In this document: piece by piece, positions 27,399 to 35,556 of the stretch | Numbering within the stretch: position 1 is the first letter of the stretch | How the letters are laid out: the number at the start of each line of letters is the position of its first letter | Source of the DNA: Flavobacterium sp. GT3R68 | Lineage (GTDB): Bacteria > Bacteroidota > Bacteroidia > Flavobacteriales > Flavobacteriaceae | Length of the DNA: 64,000 nt | Assembly: GCF_007109225.1 (NCBI RefSeq) | Contig: NZ_VJZK01000004.1 | Coordinates: 248,001 to 312,000, forward strand | Direction of reading: 5' to 3' | Translations under genes and position numbers: made by a program | Notes under the pieces: model-generated | The model's database searches: none | The model's input: the letters and a program-made list of their open reading frames with translations, nothing else | Told to the model about the DNA's origin: nothing

Positions 27399-27809
27399 CT
27401 AATCGTTTTGTATGCGATTGAGAAATTCTCTTGTAATGGGTTTTACCTGAAATGACACTACATTAGGATAATTTCGGGCACGTATGATGTCAGAATCGTC
27501 AATAGTGGACGAAATGATAAAAACTTTGGAGTATTTTTGCAGGACAGTAGAGAGTTTATTATATTCTTCCAGAAATTCAAATCCAGACATCAAAGGCATA
27601 TAGATATCAACAATAATAATCTCAGGTAACAACTCGGTACTTTCCTGATTTTCCTTTAAATAGATTAATGCTTCCTTTGGTGAAGAATATTCAAGAACCT
27701 GTTTTGCGAAATTATTTTTAGTAATCATTCGAGAGGAAATATACAAATCAGGTATACTGTCATCGATAATCATCACTCTTTCAAATTTCGATTTTAATCC
27801 GTCGGTCAT
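27399..27809 (-). CDS. Single-domain response regulator receiver
   Basis: A 136-residue CheY-like receiver without an output domain. The acidic pair is in MIIDDS, phospho-acceptor Asp68 in IIIVDIYMP, the Ser/Thr switch in FIISSTID and the Lys in VKPI. It lies 35 nt downstream of the LytTR regulator on the same strand, so the two are probably co-transcribed. A stand-alone receiver can act as a phosphate shuttle or sink, or bind a target protein. The hybrid kinases at 20511 and 29558 are the nearest possible donors. The target is unknown. Confidence 0.9.
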   Translation of the reverse strand: MTDGLKSKFERVMIIDDSIPDLYISSRMITKNNFAKQVLEYSSPKEALIYLKENQESTELLPEIIIVDIYMPLMSGFEFLEEYNKLSTVLQKYSKVFIISSTIDDSDIIRARNYPNVVSFQVKPITREFLNRIQND

Positions 27810-27844
27810 AATATTAGTTTTTTAGTTTAGTAGATGGGTTTTAA

Positions 27845-28606
27845 CTAATCCTTGAGTTTAATAAATTTGTGAAAGTCTTCCTGACGTCTTTTTGCAACCG
27901 GTAATATGATTCCATTTGAAACTTCACAAAAGTACCCGTCTTTCTTTGATATATTCGCAATATGTCGCAAATTAATTATATACGAATGATGTATTCTGAA
28001 AAAATGAGCACTGTCCAGAATAGTACTGTATTCCCCTAGATTCCGGCTTGACATTATTTTTTTTCCATCCGCAAGATAAAAATTGGTGTATTTACCATCA
28101 GCCTGACAATAGAGAATGTCGGACATCCGAATCAATTCAATTTTATCCAGTGAGGACACAGCAATATATTCATTGCTTTGGTTAAAAGAATTTAGAAGAT
28201 TGATTGAATTTACTTTTTGGACCTGATAACTGCGTTCCATTTCAATCGTTTTGATAACCTTATAAACACCCAAAATAATATTATTAAACTCTATCGGCTT
28301 CAAGATAAAATCTGTCGCATTATATTTAAAAGCTTTTACAGCATCCCGTTCTTGTTCCGAAATAAGTATCAGTTTGGGTGAATGAAATTCTAGTTGTCCC
28401 AGCATTTCAAAGAAATTTTCTTCCTCGAGGATGCTGTCTAAGAAAATAAAATCTGGTTTTTTTGACTTAATTAAGTCGATTCCATTATTTATATCAGAAG
28501 CGCCACCAATTATTTTCATAATCATGAAATTCTCTTCACCAAATTTTTCCAAAGTTGTTGAAGTGTCCTTGCTTTTAGAAATAATCACTGCGGAAATTGG
28601 AATCAT
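27845..28606 (-). CDS. LytTR-family response regulator
   Basis: A 253-residue regulator. The receiver (about 1-120) has Asp57 in FIFLDSIL, a Ser in LISEQ and Lys in FILKPIEF. Only the acidic cluster near the start is diverged: the usual Asp-Asp after beta 1 is replaced by SKSKD, which may weaken Mg binding. The C-terminal LytTR DNA-binding domain (about 150-250) has IAVSSLDKIELIRMSDILYC, then FFRIHHSYIINLRHI and ILPVAKRRQEDF, all typical. Such proteins bind direct repeats upstream of target genes. The partner kinase is not adjacent. Confidence 0.92.
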   Translation of the reverse strand: MIPISAVIISKSKDTSTTLEKFGEENFMIMKIIGGASDINNGIDLIKSKKPDFIFLDSILEEENFFEMLGQLEFHSPKLILISEQERDAVKAFKYNATDFILKPIEFNNIILGVYKVIKTIEMERSYQVQKVNSINLLNSFNQSNEYIAVSSLDKIELIRMSDILYCQADGKYTNFYLADGKKIMSSRNLGEYSTILDSAHFFRIHHSYIINLRHIANISKKDGYFCEVSNGIILPVAKRRQEDFHKFIKLKD

Positions 28607-28936
28607 TTTTTTTACCTTTTACTCGGTCTGTGGCATTAGTAAAATTACATAAATAATGTTGTTGAAATGTATTATAAAAAGTTAAAGAAAGAACTATTTA
28701 CGCTCGCGTTGTTTTATAAGTTGTACCTTTAAAAAAATTGAATGTTATTCCTACTTTCTGCATAATTTTTCTTGACTTCATCAATTGATTTTCCAAAAGA
28801 ATTTTCGAGCTAGCCAATCAAACAACCAATTTTATTACAATGAATTATGTAAATTTGTATCGGATTTATATAACGCATTTTATTTAAAAGTAATCAACTT
28901 TGCACTAAATAATTTTGATTCAATTAATATTAACAT
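28607..28936. other. Divergent intergenic region between LytTR and AraC regulators
   Basis: 330 bp, AT-rich. TAAATTTG at about 28851-28858 fits a rightward -7 element for the AraC-type gene but lacks a clear -33. No open frame or stem was supported. Confidence 0.45.
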
Positions 28937-29509
28937 ATGAAATTATTTATAAAATACATGGTCAGTAATCGTTGCAAAACGGCGGTTGCATTAGAGTTGA
29001 AAAAACTTGAACTTCATTTCATCGTCGTAGATTTAGGTGAAGTTGAAATCATGGAAAACATTACCGACGAACAAAAAGAGTTGCTGAAAGGACGGTTGAA
29101 CGCTATCGGTTTAGAACTGATGGATGATAAAAAAGCAGTACTAATTGAGAAAGTAAAGAATGTCATCATAGAAATGATTCACCATTCGGATGAATTACCC
29201 TCTATTAATTTTTCGGATTATCTGAGTGAAAAATTAAATTTTGATTATTCTTATTTATCAAATATGTTTTCTGAAGTGCAGGGGATGTCTATCCAGCAAT
29301 TCCTGATCATTCACAAAATAGAAAGAGTAAAAGAATTATTGATGTATGAAGAACTGAATTTAACTGAAATATCATATAAGATGCAATACAGCAGTGTAGC
29401 GCATTTATCCAATCAGTTTAAAAAAGTAACCGGATTATCGGCAACGCAGTTCCAGAAGCTTAAAAATAAAAAACGAGTTCCAATCGAAGAATTAGGAAAC
29501 AGCATCTAA
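28937..29509 (+). CDS. AraC-type transcription regulator
   Basis: A 190-residue protein. The C-terminal two helix-turn-helix domain (about 85-180) has LSEKLNFDYSYLSNMFSEV in the first and LTEISYKMQYSSVAHLSNQ, then FKKVTGLSATQFQ in the second, the classic AraC signature. The N-terminal 85 residues (IKYMVSNRCKTAVALELKKL) do not look like a cupin sensor. An alternative start at MENITDEQKEL (about 29051) would remove much of this. The gene lies 48 nt upstream of the repeat-bearing hybrid kinase on the same strand and is likely in its operon. It probably regulates the phosphorelay genes or their target. Confidence 0.88.
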   Translation: MKLFIKYMVSNRCKTAVALELKKLELHFIVVDLGEVEIMENITDEQKELLKGRLNAIGLELMDDKKAVLIEKVKNVIIEMIHHSDELPSINFSDYLSEKLNFDYSYLSNMFSEVQGMSIQQFLIIHKIERVKELLMYEELNLTEISYKMQYSSVAHLSNQFKKVTGLSATQFQKLKNKKRVPIEELGNSI

Positions 29510-29557
29510 TACACTGATAACAATCACTCAAATTGAGCAGAAGACCCCAAAAGCATT

Positions 29558-32500
29558 ATGAAATACATTTTAGAAAAAAAAATAACCTTCCTTTATTACA
29601 TAGCAATTACGCTGCTGCTGGTTCTATTTCTCGTATTCTATCTGAATACTGAAAAATTAAAAGCGTCTGTTGATGGTATAGCGCAGACTCAGCAGTCCGA
29701 AATTGTTTTTGAAAACATCATATTTAATTCGGATATACTTTTGAATTTACTGGTGCTGGTTACCATAGTAATTATTGCATTGGTCGTAATCATTACCAGG
29801 AACCAGAAAATTAGAAATAAAGAATTTAAAGAAATCTCAGCCTCTCAAAAAGCTCTTTCCCAATATTCACTTAGTTTGATTGAAGCCAGTTTAGATCCTT
29901 TAGTGACGATTAACAACCAGGGAAAAATAACGGATATGAATGAGGCAACCGTTAATATTACAGGGATTGACCGTGATAAACTGGTTGGTTCCGACTTTTT
30001 TGATTATTTTACAGAGCCACAAAAGGCCAGGGAAGTTTACCAGAATGTTTTTTCCAAAGGATTTGTAGTGGACTTACCCTTGACCATAAGGCATAAAGAC
30101 GGAAAATTAACTGATGTATTATTCAATGGATCGGTCTATAAAGATGATGTGGGGAATGTATTAGGCGTTGTTATTGTTGCCCGGGATATTGCCGAGCAAA
30201 AATGGGCTGTCGATTTGCGTAATGCCAATAAAGAATTAGCGTTCCAAAATGAAGAAAAGGAAAATCGCGCTGCTGAATTAATAATTGCCAACAAGGAATT
30301 GGCTTTTCAGAACGATGAAAAAGAAAGCCGTGCCGCCGAATTAGTTATTGCCAACAAGGAATTGGCTTTTCAGAACGATGAAAAAGAAAGCCGCGCCGCC
30401 GAATTAGTTATTGCCAATAAAGAATTGGCTTTTCAAAACGATGAAAAGGAAAGCCGCGCCGCCGAATTAGTTATTGCCAATAAAGAATTGGCTTTTCAGA
30501 ACGACGAAAAAGAAAGCCGTGCTGCCGAATTAGTGATAGCCAATGTTGAATTAGCCTATCAGAACAGAGTAAAAGAAAAGCGTGCCGCGGAATTGATTAT
30601 CGCTAATAAAGAGTTGGCTTTTCAGAATGATGAAAAAGAGAAACGTGCCGCTGAATTAATTATTGCCAATAAAGAACTGGCCTTTCAAAATGATGAGAAA
30701 GAGAAACGTGCAGCCGAATTAATTATTGCCAATTACGCAAGAAGTATTATTGAAGCGAGTCTCGACCCTTTGATTACCATTAGTCCTGAGGGGAAAATTA
30801 CCGATATGAATGAGGCTTTTTCCAAAATTACAGAAACACCGCGTCAGGAATTGATCGACAGTGATTTCTTTGATTATTTTACGGAACATGAAAAGGCACG
30901 GGATGTTTACCAGGAGGTTTTCGCCAACGGATTTGTTACGGATTACCCACTGACCATTAATGGCGCCCAGCGCACCGACGTTTTGTTTAACGGTTCGGTT
31001 TACAAAGACGACAAGGGAAATGTACTCGGAGCCGTAGTGGTGGCCAGAGATATTACCGAACAAAAGATTATTCAAAAAGAAATCCTGGAAGCAAAAATAT
31101 TTGCTGAGGAAGCCACATTGATTGCCGAAGAAGCTAAAACCAAAGCCGAAGAAGCCACAAAAATTGCAGAAGATTCCGTTAGGTCAAAACAGCAATTTTT
31201 GTCCAACATGAGCCACGAAATACGTACTCCAATGAACGCCATCATCGGATTTACAAAAGTGGTGCTCAAAACAGATTTGTCGGCCAAGCAAAAACAATAT
31301 CTTACCGCTATAAAAATGAGTGGTGATGCCTTGATTGTGCTGATCAATGATATTCTTGATCTGGCAAAGGTAGATGCCGGAAAAATGTCTTTCGAGCAAA
31401 CGCCATTCAAACTATCTTTGTCTATTTCAGCTATGCTGCATTTGTTTGAAACCAAAATCAAAGAAAAGAATTTAGAATTAGTTACCGTTTATGACAAAAA
31501 CATTCCGGAAGTCCTGATCGGTGATTCGGTTCGATTGCACCAAATTATTTTAAATTTAGTGAGTAATGCGGTCAAATTTACTTCTAAAGGAAAAATTACT
31601 GTTTCTATAAAGTTATTAAGTGAAACGAAGGATGAAATGAACATTCAATTTTCTATTGCTGATACCGGAATTGGAATCAAAGAAGATAAAATGGATTCTA
31701 TCTTCGAAAATTTCCAACAGGCAACCAGCGAAACGTCAAGAATATACGGCGGAACCGGATTAGGACTGGCCATTGTAAAACAGTTGGTTGATGCCCAGAA
31801 CGGAAGTGTTGAAGTGAAAAGTGTTCTTAATGAAGGTTCTGATTTCAGTTTTGTTCTACCCTTCCGGAAGACCAATGCAGAAGCGGTTCTCGATGTGGAG
31901 ATTTTAGAATTGCAACGTGAAACTAAAGACATAAAAATATTGGTTGTGGAAGATATGGAGCTTAACCAACTACTGATGAAAACCTTACTGGATGATTTTG
32001 GTTTTGAATGTGATATTACCGCCAATGGTAAATTAGCTATCGAAAAACTCGAGACCAAAACGTATGATATCATACTGATGGATTTGCAAATGCCCGAAAT
32101 GAACGGATTCGAAGCAACCGAATATATCCGGAATGTTATGCACTCGGATATTCCGATTATGGCACTTACTGCGGATGTGACGACAGTCGATCTTGCAAAA
32201 TGTAAAGCGGTGGGTATGAACGATTATTTATCCAAACCAGTTGATGAACGCTTGTTATACAGTAAAATAATCGGGTTAATAAAAAAACCTGTAGTCATTA
32301 TAGAACACGAAATGAAAGGAAAGATGACCATAGAAAAAGTGAAATATGTTGATTTGCAATATTTAACCAAATTAACGAAAGCAAATCCGGTGCTGATGTC
32401 GGAAATGATAGATGTTTATCTGAAACAAACACCGCCATTAATTACTTCGATGAAGGAAAGTGTGCTATCCGAAGACTGGACCGCTTTGCGGGCCGCAGCA

Positions 32501-32698
32501 CACAAAATGATGCCTTCATTTGCGATTATGGGCTTAAGTCCTGATCACAAAGAAATTGCCATGAAAATTCAGGGTTATGCTGCCGATTTAGAACTCTCCG
32601 GAGAAATCAATGAATTGGTATTACAACTCGAATCGGTTTGTAATAATGCTTATGAAGAATTACACCTGGAACTTAAAAATTTAAAAACTACTAACTAA
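29558..32698 (+). CDS. Membrane hybrid kinase with eight 21-residue repeats, receiver and HPt
   Basis: A 1046-residue protein. Two membrane helices (about 11-31 and 65-85) frame a small periplasmic loop. A PAS domain (about 105-220, SLDPLVTINNQGKITDMNEA) is followed by eight tandem 21-residue units (223-390, consensus NKELAFQNDEKESRAAEL). A second, closely related PAS follows (about 393-505, SLDPLITISPEGKITDMNEA). An Ala/Glu-rich coiled coil leads to HisKA (His553, SHEIRTP). HATPase has DTGIGI and GGTGLGL. The receiver has Asp842 in LMDLQMP. The C-terminal HPt domain has His982 in AAAHKMMPSF. All four phosphotransfer sites are present, so a full His-Asp-His relay lies in one chain, passing to the receiver that follows. 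The near-duplicate PAS pair suggests internal duplication. Confidence 0.94.
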   Translation: MKYILEKKITFLYYIAITLLLVLFLVFYLNTEKLKASVDGIAQTQQSEIVFENIIFNSDILLNLLVLVTIVIIALVVIITRNQKIRNKEFKEISASQKALSQYSLSLIEASLDPLVTINNQGKITDMNEATVNITGIDRDKLVGSDFFDYFTEPQKAREVYQNVFSKGFVVDLPLTIRHKDGKLTDVLFNGSVYKDDVGNVLGVVIVARDIAEQKWAVDLRNANKELAFQNEEKENRAAELIIANKELAFQNDEKESRAAELVIANKELAFQNDEKESRAAELVIANKELAFQNDEKESRAAELVIANKELAFQNDEKESRAAELVIANVELAYQNRVKEKRAAELIIANKELAFQNDEKEKRAAELIIANKELAFQNDEKEKRAAELIIANYARSIIEASLDPLITISPEGKITDMNEAFSKITETPRQELIDSDFFDYFTEHEKARDVYQEVFANGFVTDYPLTINGAQRTDVLFNGSVYKDDKGNVLGAVVVARDITEQKIIQKEILEAKIFAEEATLIAEEAKTKAEEATKIAEDSVRSKQQFLSNMSHEIRTPMNAIIGFTKVVLKTDLSAKQKQYLTAIKMSGDALIVLINDILDLAKVDAGKMSFEQTPFKLSLSISAMLHLFETKIKEKNLELVTVYDKNIPEVLIGDSVRLHQIILNLVSNAVKFTSKGKITVSIKLLSETKDEMNIQFSIADTGIGIKEDKMDSIFENFQQATSETSRIYGGTGLGLAIVKQLVDAQNGSVEVKSVLNEGSDFSFVLPFRKTNAEAVLDVEILELQRETKDIKILVVEDMELNQLLMKTLLDDFGFECDITANGKLAIEKLETKTYDIILMDLQMPEMNGFEATEYIRNVMHSDIPIMALTADVTTVDLAKCKAVGMNDYLSKPVDERLLYSKIIGLIKKPVVIIEHEMKGKMTIEKVKYVDLQYLTKLTKANPVLMSEMIDVYLKQTPPLITSMKESVLSEDWTALRAAAHKMMPSFAIMGLSPDHKEIAMKIQGYAADLELSGEINELVLQLESVCNNAYEELHLELKNLKTTN
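30224..30727 (+). repeat. In-gene tandem repeat, 8 x 63 bp
   Basis: Eight 63-bp units with no spacing encode residues 223-390 of the kinase, starting at ANKELAFQN. Units 2-5 are almost identical in DNA; unit 6 is diverged (VELAYQNRVKEK); units 7-8 share KEK in place of KES. Twenty-one residues equals three heptads, so each unit adds whole coiled-coil turns without changing phase. Copy changes would stay in frame. Confidence 0.95.
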
Positions 32699-33132
32699 TG
32701 AAAACTGAAAATAAAATAAAACTGTTCTTAGTTGACGATGATGCTTTATTTCTTAAATCGTTAGAAATAGAATTTATGCAACACGGCGATTTTGAAATAC
32801 AAACTTTTGCCACAGGCGAATTGTGTATACAGAATTTGTCCCAGCAACCGGATGTAATTATTCTGGATTACTATTTGGATGGTATTGATAAATTGGCCAT
32901 GAACGGTTTGGATACCTTAGATGCCATAAAACAATTCAATACTAATATTCCGGTAATCATGTTATCATCTCAGGATAAGATTGATGTGGCTATTAATTGT
33001 ATGCACCATAAAGCCACTGATTATGTGGTGAAAAGCGAAACGGCTTTTATGCGTCTGCAAAAAATAATTGCTACGGTTTTTAAATACAAAAAGATAGAAA
33101 AACAATTAAACTGGTACATGGACCGAATGTAA
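32698..33132 (+). CDS. Receiver protein coupled to the upstream hybrid kinase
   Basis: A 144-residue CheY-like protein whose ATG overlaps the stop of the kinase gene (TAATG), so translation is coupled and the HPt of that kinase is its likely phosphate donor. FLVDDD holds the acidic pair. Asp57 is in VIILDYYLDG. VIMLSSQD is the switch region. The conserved Lys is in DYVVKSET. There is no output domain; the last 20 residues (KYKKIEKQLNWYMDRM) are a basic helix. It probably interacts with another protein or with the AraC-type product. Confidence 0.9.
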   Translation: MKTENKIKLFLVDDDALFLKSLEIEFMQHGDFEIQTFATGELCIQNLSQQPDVIILDYYLDGIDKLAMNGLDTLDAIKQFNTNIPVIMLSSQDKIDVAINCMHHKATDYVVKSETAFMRLQKIIATVFKYKKIEKQLNWYMDRM

Positions 33133-33163
33133 GTTCCTTTCTTTACTTGTTAACCGATAATAA

Positions 33164-33195
33164 AACATCATGTGATAATAGCATGGTGTTTTTTT
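33164..33195 (+). terminator. Terminator of the kinase/receiver operon
   Basis: AACATCATG (33164-33172) pairs with CATGGTGTT (33182-33190), one G-U pair, followed by a T-run. It lies 32 nt after the receiver stop. Confidence 0.75.
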
Positions 33196-33232
33196 GTTTT
33201 AAGCATGGAGGGCATGTATCCCAGCCACGGGA

Positions 33233-33442
33233 GGCATAATACTAAGTTACGAAGGCATAATTCCAAGTTACGGAGGCGTAATTCTAAGTTACGTTAACAT
33301 AATTCCAAGTTACGGAGGCATAATTCTAAGTTACGGAGGCCTAATTCTAAGTTACGTAGGCTTAATCCTAAGTTACGTAGGCATAATTCCAAGTTACGGA
33401 GGCATAATACTAAGTTACATTGGCGTAATTCTAAGTTACGAA
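33233..33442. repeat. 21-bp tandem array, ten exact-period copies
   Basis: Ten contiguous 21-bp units with consensus GGCATAATTCTAAGTTACGG plus one A and no spacers. Positions 5-8 (TAAT) and 11-17 or so (AAGTTAC) are nearly invariant. Positions 4, 9-10 and 19-21 vary. Diverged flanking units extend to about 33210 and 33465. The period is a multiple of three, and one plus frame stays open through all units (repeating GIILSYG) but has no start codon. It lies between the receiver terminator and the 3' end of the OmpA-like gene. Confidence 0.95.
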
Positions 33443-33557
33443 AGCATATATCTAAATGGCAAACGCACCAATCTAAAACTAACTTCAGTTCACTATTAAG
33501 CATAAAAAAAAGGCAAGAATAAATCCTTGCCCCTTTCTCTCCCAAAACAAAAAGTCT

Positions 33558-35510
33558 TTATTTATTAGGTATAATATCAATCACTACAGTACGATTGTAA
33601 AAACGTTCTTCAGGGAGTCTATTTCCAAAAGGCTGTAACTCCGGGTTCTCCCCATTTCCATTCACTTTGAAGGTCACATCAGTTCTACCGCTTTTTGCTA
33701 AACTGCTTTGCAAAATCTGTTTCACATCATTAGCTCTTGCAGTAGATAAAGCAGTGTTGTTGTTTTCTTCACCAATACTGTCGGTATATCCATTGATGAT
33801 CACAGTACCATTTGTCGGGATTTTTGGAGCTACTACTTCAGATAAATACTTTTCGTATATCGCAATCGCATCCGAGCTGTTAAACTCATAGATAACGCTA
33901 AAACGCATACTTTCAGACTGAGTAGAAGGTTTCCACAACACCACGTGAGCATTTTGTTCTTCTCTGGTAACTTTACCATCAGCACTGGTTCCAACCAACG
34001 TAATTTTATAATCACCTTGTTCTTTTGTACCTAAGATATCTTTACCGGGAATTTTAACTTCTTCCTGATTGTAAGGACCAAAAGTTTTTACTTTTCCATT
34101 CACATCTTTCACTTCAGCGGTCCAGCTTGTAAAGGCTTTTTCAGCACCTTTCACACTAAGTGTAACATAACTGCTTTCAGGAGCAACGGTCAGTGGAGCA
34201 ATTTCGACACCTCTTAAAGGCGCCCCAGGGCCACTTTGAAATTCCATCAATAAATCGGGTGAATTACTTTCAATAGAAACCCTGCGGTCTCCGGCACGAA
34301 GTAAATCCAATTCCAATTGGCCACCCGGTTGTTCCGAAGGGATTTTTGGTTTATCATTACCTTCAATAGCAATTCTGTTACCATCAATGCTGAAAATATT
34401 CACTAGATAATCTTTAATAGACTGAGCCATTAACTTACCATCTGCAGCACCTTTTTCAGAAGAACCCACCAACGTAATAGTAGCGGCCGGATTTTTTTGC
34501 ATTCTGTCACCTAAAACATTAAGTATGTTGTAATAAACCGTCATGCTTCTGGTAGAGCGACCTGACAGATTTTTTGGTTTAAAAGCATCCAATTGATTTT
34601 CCTTGAAATCGGTAACCTGATTTTTGTTCAATAATTCATAACGAGCCGGAATAGCTGTTGAACCTAAATCAAAAAACACATAATTACGTAAAGGAAACGT
34701 TTCTCTTACATTGGCTTCTACCACACTGTTGTCCGGAGAATTAATTGTAAAACCATAAGAGACCGGAGTACTTACAACCATGGTACCACGACCGAATTTC
34801 AATGCCGCACCTGCTCTAAGAGTAGAAACCGACCAGGATTCAGAAGAACGTGGGTTTTGACCGAAATAAGGATGGAAAGCTACAAAAGGAGAAAGTACCC
34901 ATTGTGTCTTGTTCTTTTGAGACGATAACGCTACATCATATCCCATACCAATCTGCATGGACAGTATTACATCTTTCGTATTACTGAATTCGCCGTTAAC
35001 AGCCGGTAATGGCTCCTGATCGGGGTAAGCGGGATTGATGCCAGTTTGGTACTCGTATGCATTTTTGATATTAAAACCTACTCTTGGTCCACCGTACAGA
35101 TAGAAGTTCCCTTTAAAAGGAGCGACTCTCAAACTAGGTTCAACAGTAATATAACTCAAATCAGTTTTCAAATCTTCAGGACAACCACAGCTATTCGCTG
35201 TAACTTGTTTGAAAGAACCTCTTCGGCTGTCTAAACCCGCCTGAAACATAAATCCAAAAACCGTATTTGGTTTATGGTATTCAAGTAAAGGCGCGATGAA
35301 CAAGCCAGTACCATACCCCTTATGGAAAGGGGTAAGTGCTGTAAAATCATCCGACAATTGTTGGGTCGTACCGGTGAAGAAATTCATATTTGCGCCACCT
35401 GCTACACCGAAGAACCACGATGGTTTCGTATATTCTTCATTTTGTGCGATGATTGACTGCGCTCCTAAAAGGAGAACAGCTGTACACAGTATTTTATTTT
35501 TTAATTTCAT
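33558..35510 (-). CDS. OmpA-family outer membrane protein
   Basis: A 650-residue protein with a signal peptide (cleavage near SIIAQ). The N-terminal part (about 25-245) is rich in alternating aromatic and glycine residues (WFFGVAGGANMNFF, GYGTGLFIAP) and looks like an outer-membrane beta barrel. A middle region of about 280 residues follows. The C-terminal OmpA-like domain (about 535-650) has NGTVIINGYTDSIG and NRTVVIDI, which bind peptidoglycan. It would tie the outer membrane to the cell wall. The gene starts 47 nt after the ice-binding-type lipoprotein gene stops, on the same strand, so the two are probably an operon. A role together at the cell surface is inference. Confidence 0.88.
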   Translation of the reverse strand: MKLKNKILCTAVLLLGAQSIIAQNEEYTKPSWFFGVAGGANMNFFTGTTQQLSDDFTALTPFHKGYGTGLFIAPLLEYHKPNTVFGFMFQAGLDSRRGSFKQVTANSCGCPEDLKTDLSYITVEPSLRVAPFKGNFYLYGGPRVGFNIKNAYEYQTGINPAYPDQEPLPAVNGEFSNTKDVILSMQIGMGYDVALSSQKNKTQWVLSPFVAFHPYFGQNPRSSESWSVSTLRAGAALKFGRGTMVVSTPVSYGFTINSPDNSVVEANVRETFPLRNYVFFDLGSTAIPARYELLNKNQVTDFKENQLDAFKPKNLSGRSTRSMTVYYNILNVLGDRMQKNPAATITLVGSSEKGAADGKLMAQSIKDYLVNIFSIDGNRIAIEGNDKPKIPSEQPGGQLELDLLRAGDRRVSIESNSPDLLMEFQSGPGAPLRGVEIAPLTVAPESSYVTLSVKGAEKAFTSWTAEVKDVNGKVKTFGPYNQEEVKIPGKDILGTKEQGDYKITLVGTSADGKVTREEQNAHVVLWKPSTQSESMRFSVIYEFNSSDAIAIYEKYLSEVVAPKIPTNGTVIINGYTDSIGEENNNTALSTARANDVKQILQSSLAKSGRTDVTFKVNGNGENPELQPFGNRLPEERFYNRTVVIDIIPNK

Positions 35511-35556
35511 AATATCTTTATGTTAATTGTATAATTATAAGGGAATCTTCAGATTC

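Noticed and set aside
33233..33442. CRISPR array
   Set aside because: Units are contiguous 21 bp with no spacers, no dyad repeat of CRISPR type and no cas genes nearby.
33294..33545. Minus-strand protein with repeating LRNLELC heptads
   Set aside because: The frame is a by-product of the 21-bp array (seven codons per unit). It ends inside the array at one variant unit and starts in the OmpA 3' region, with no start signal.
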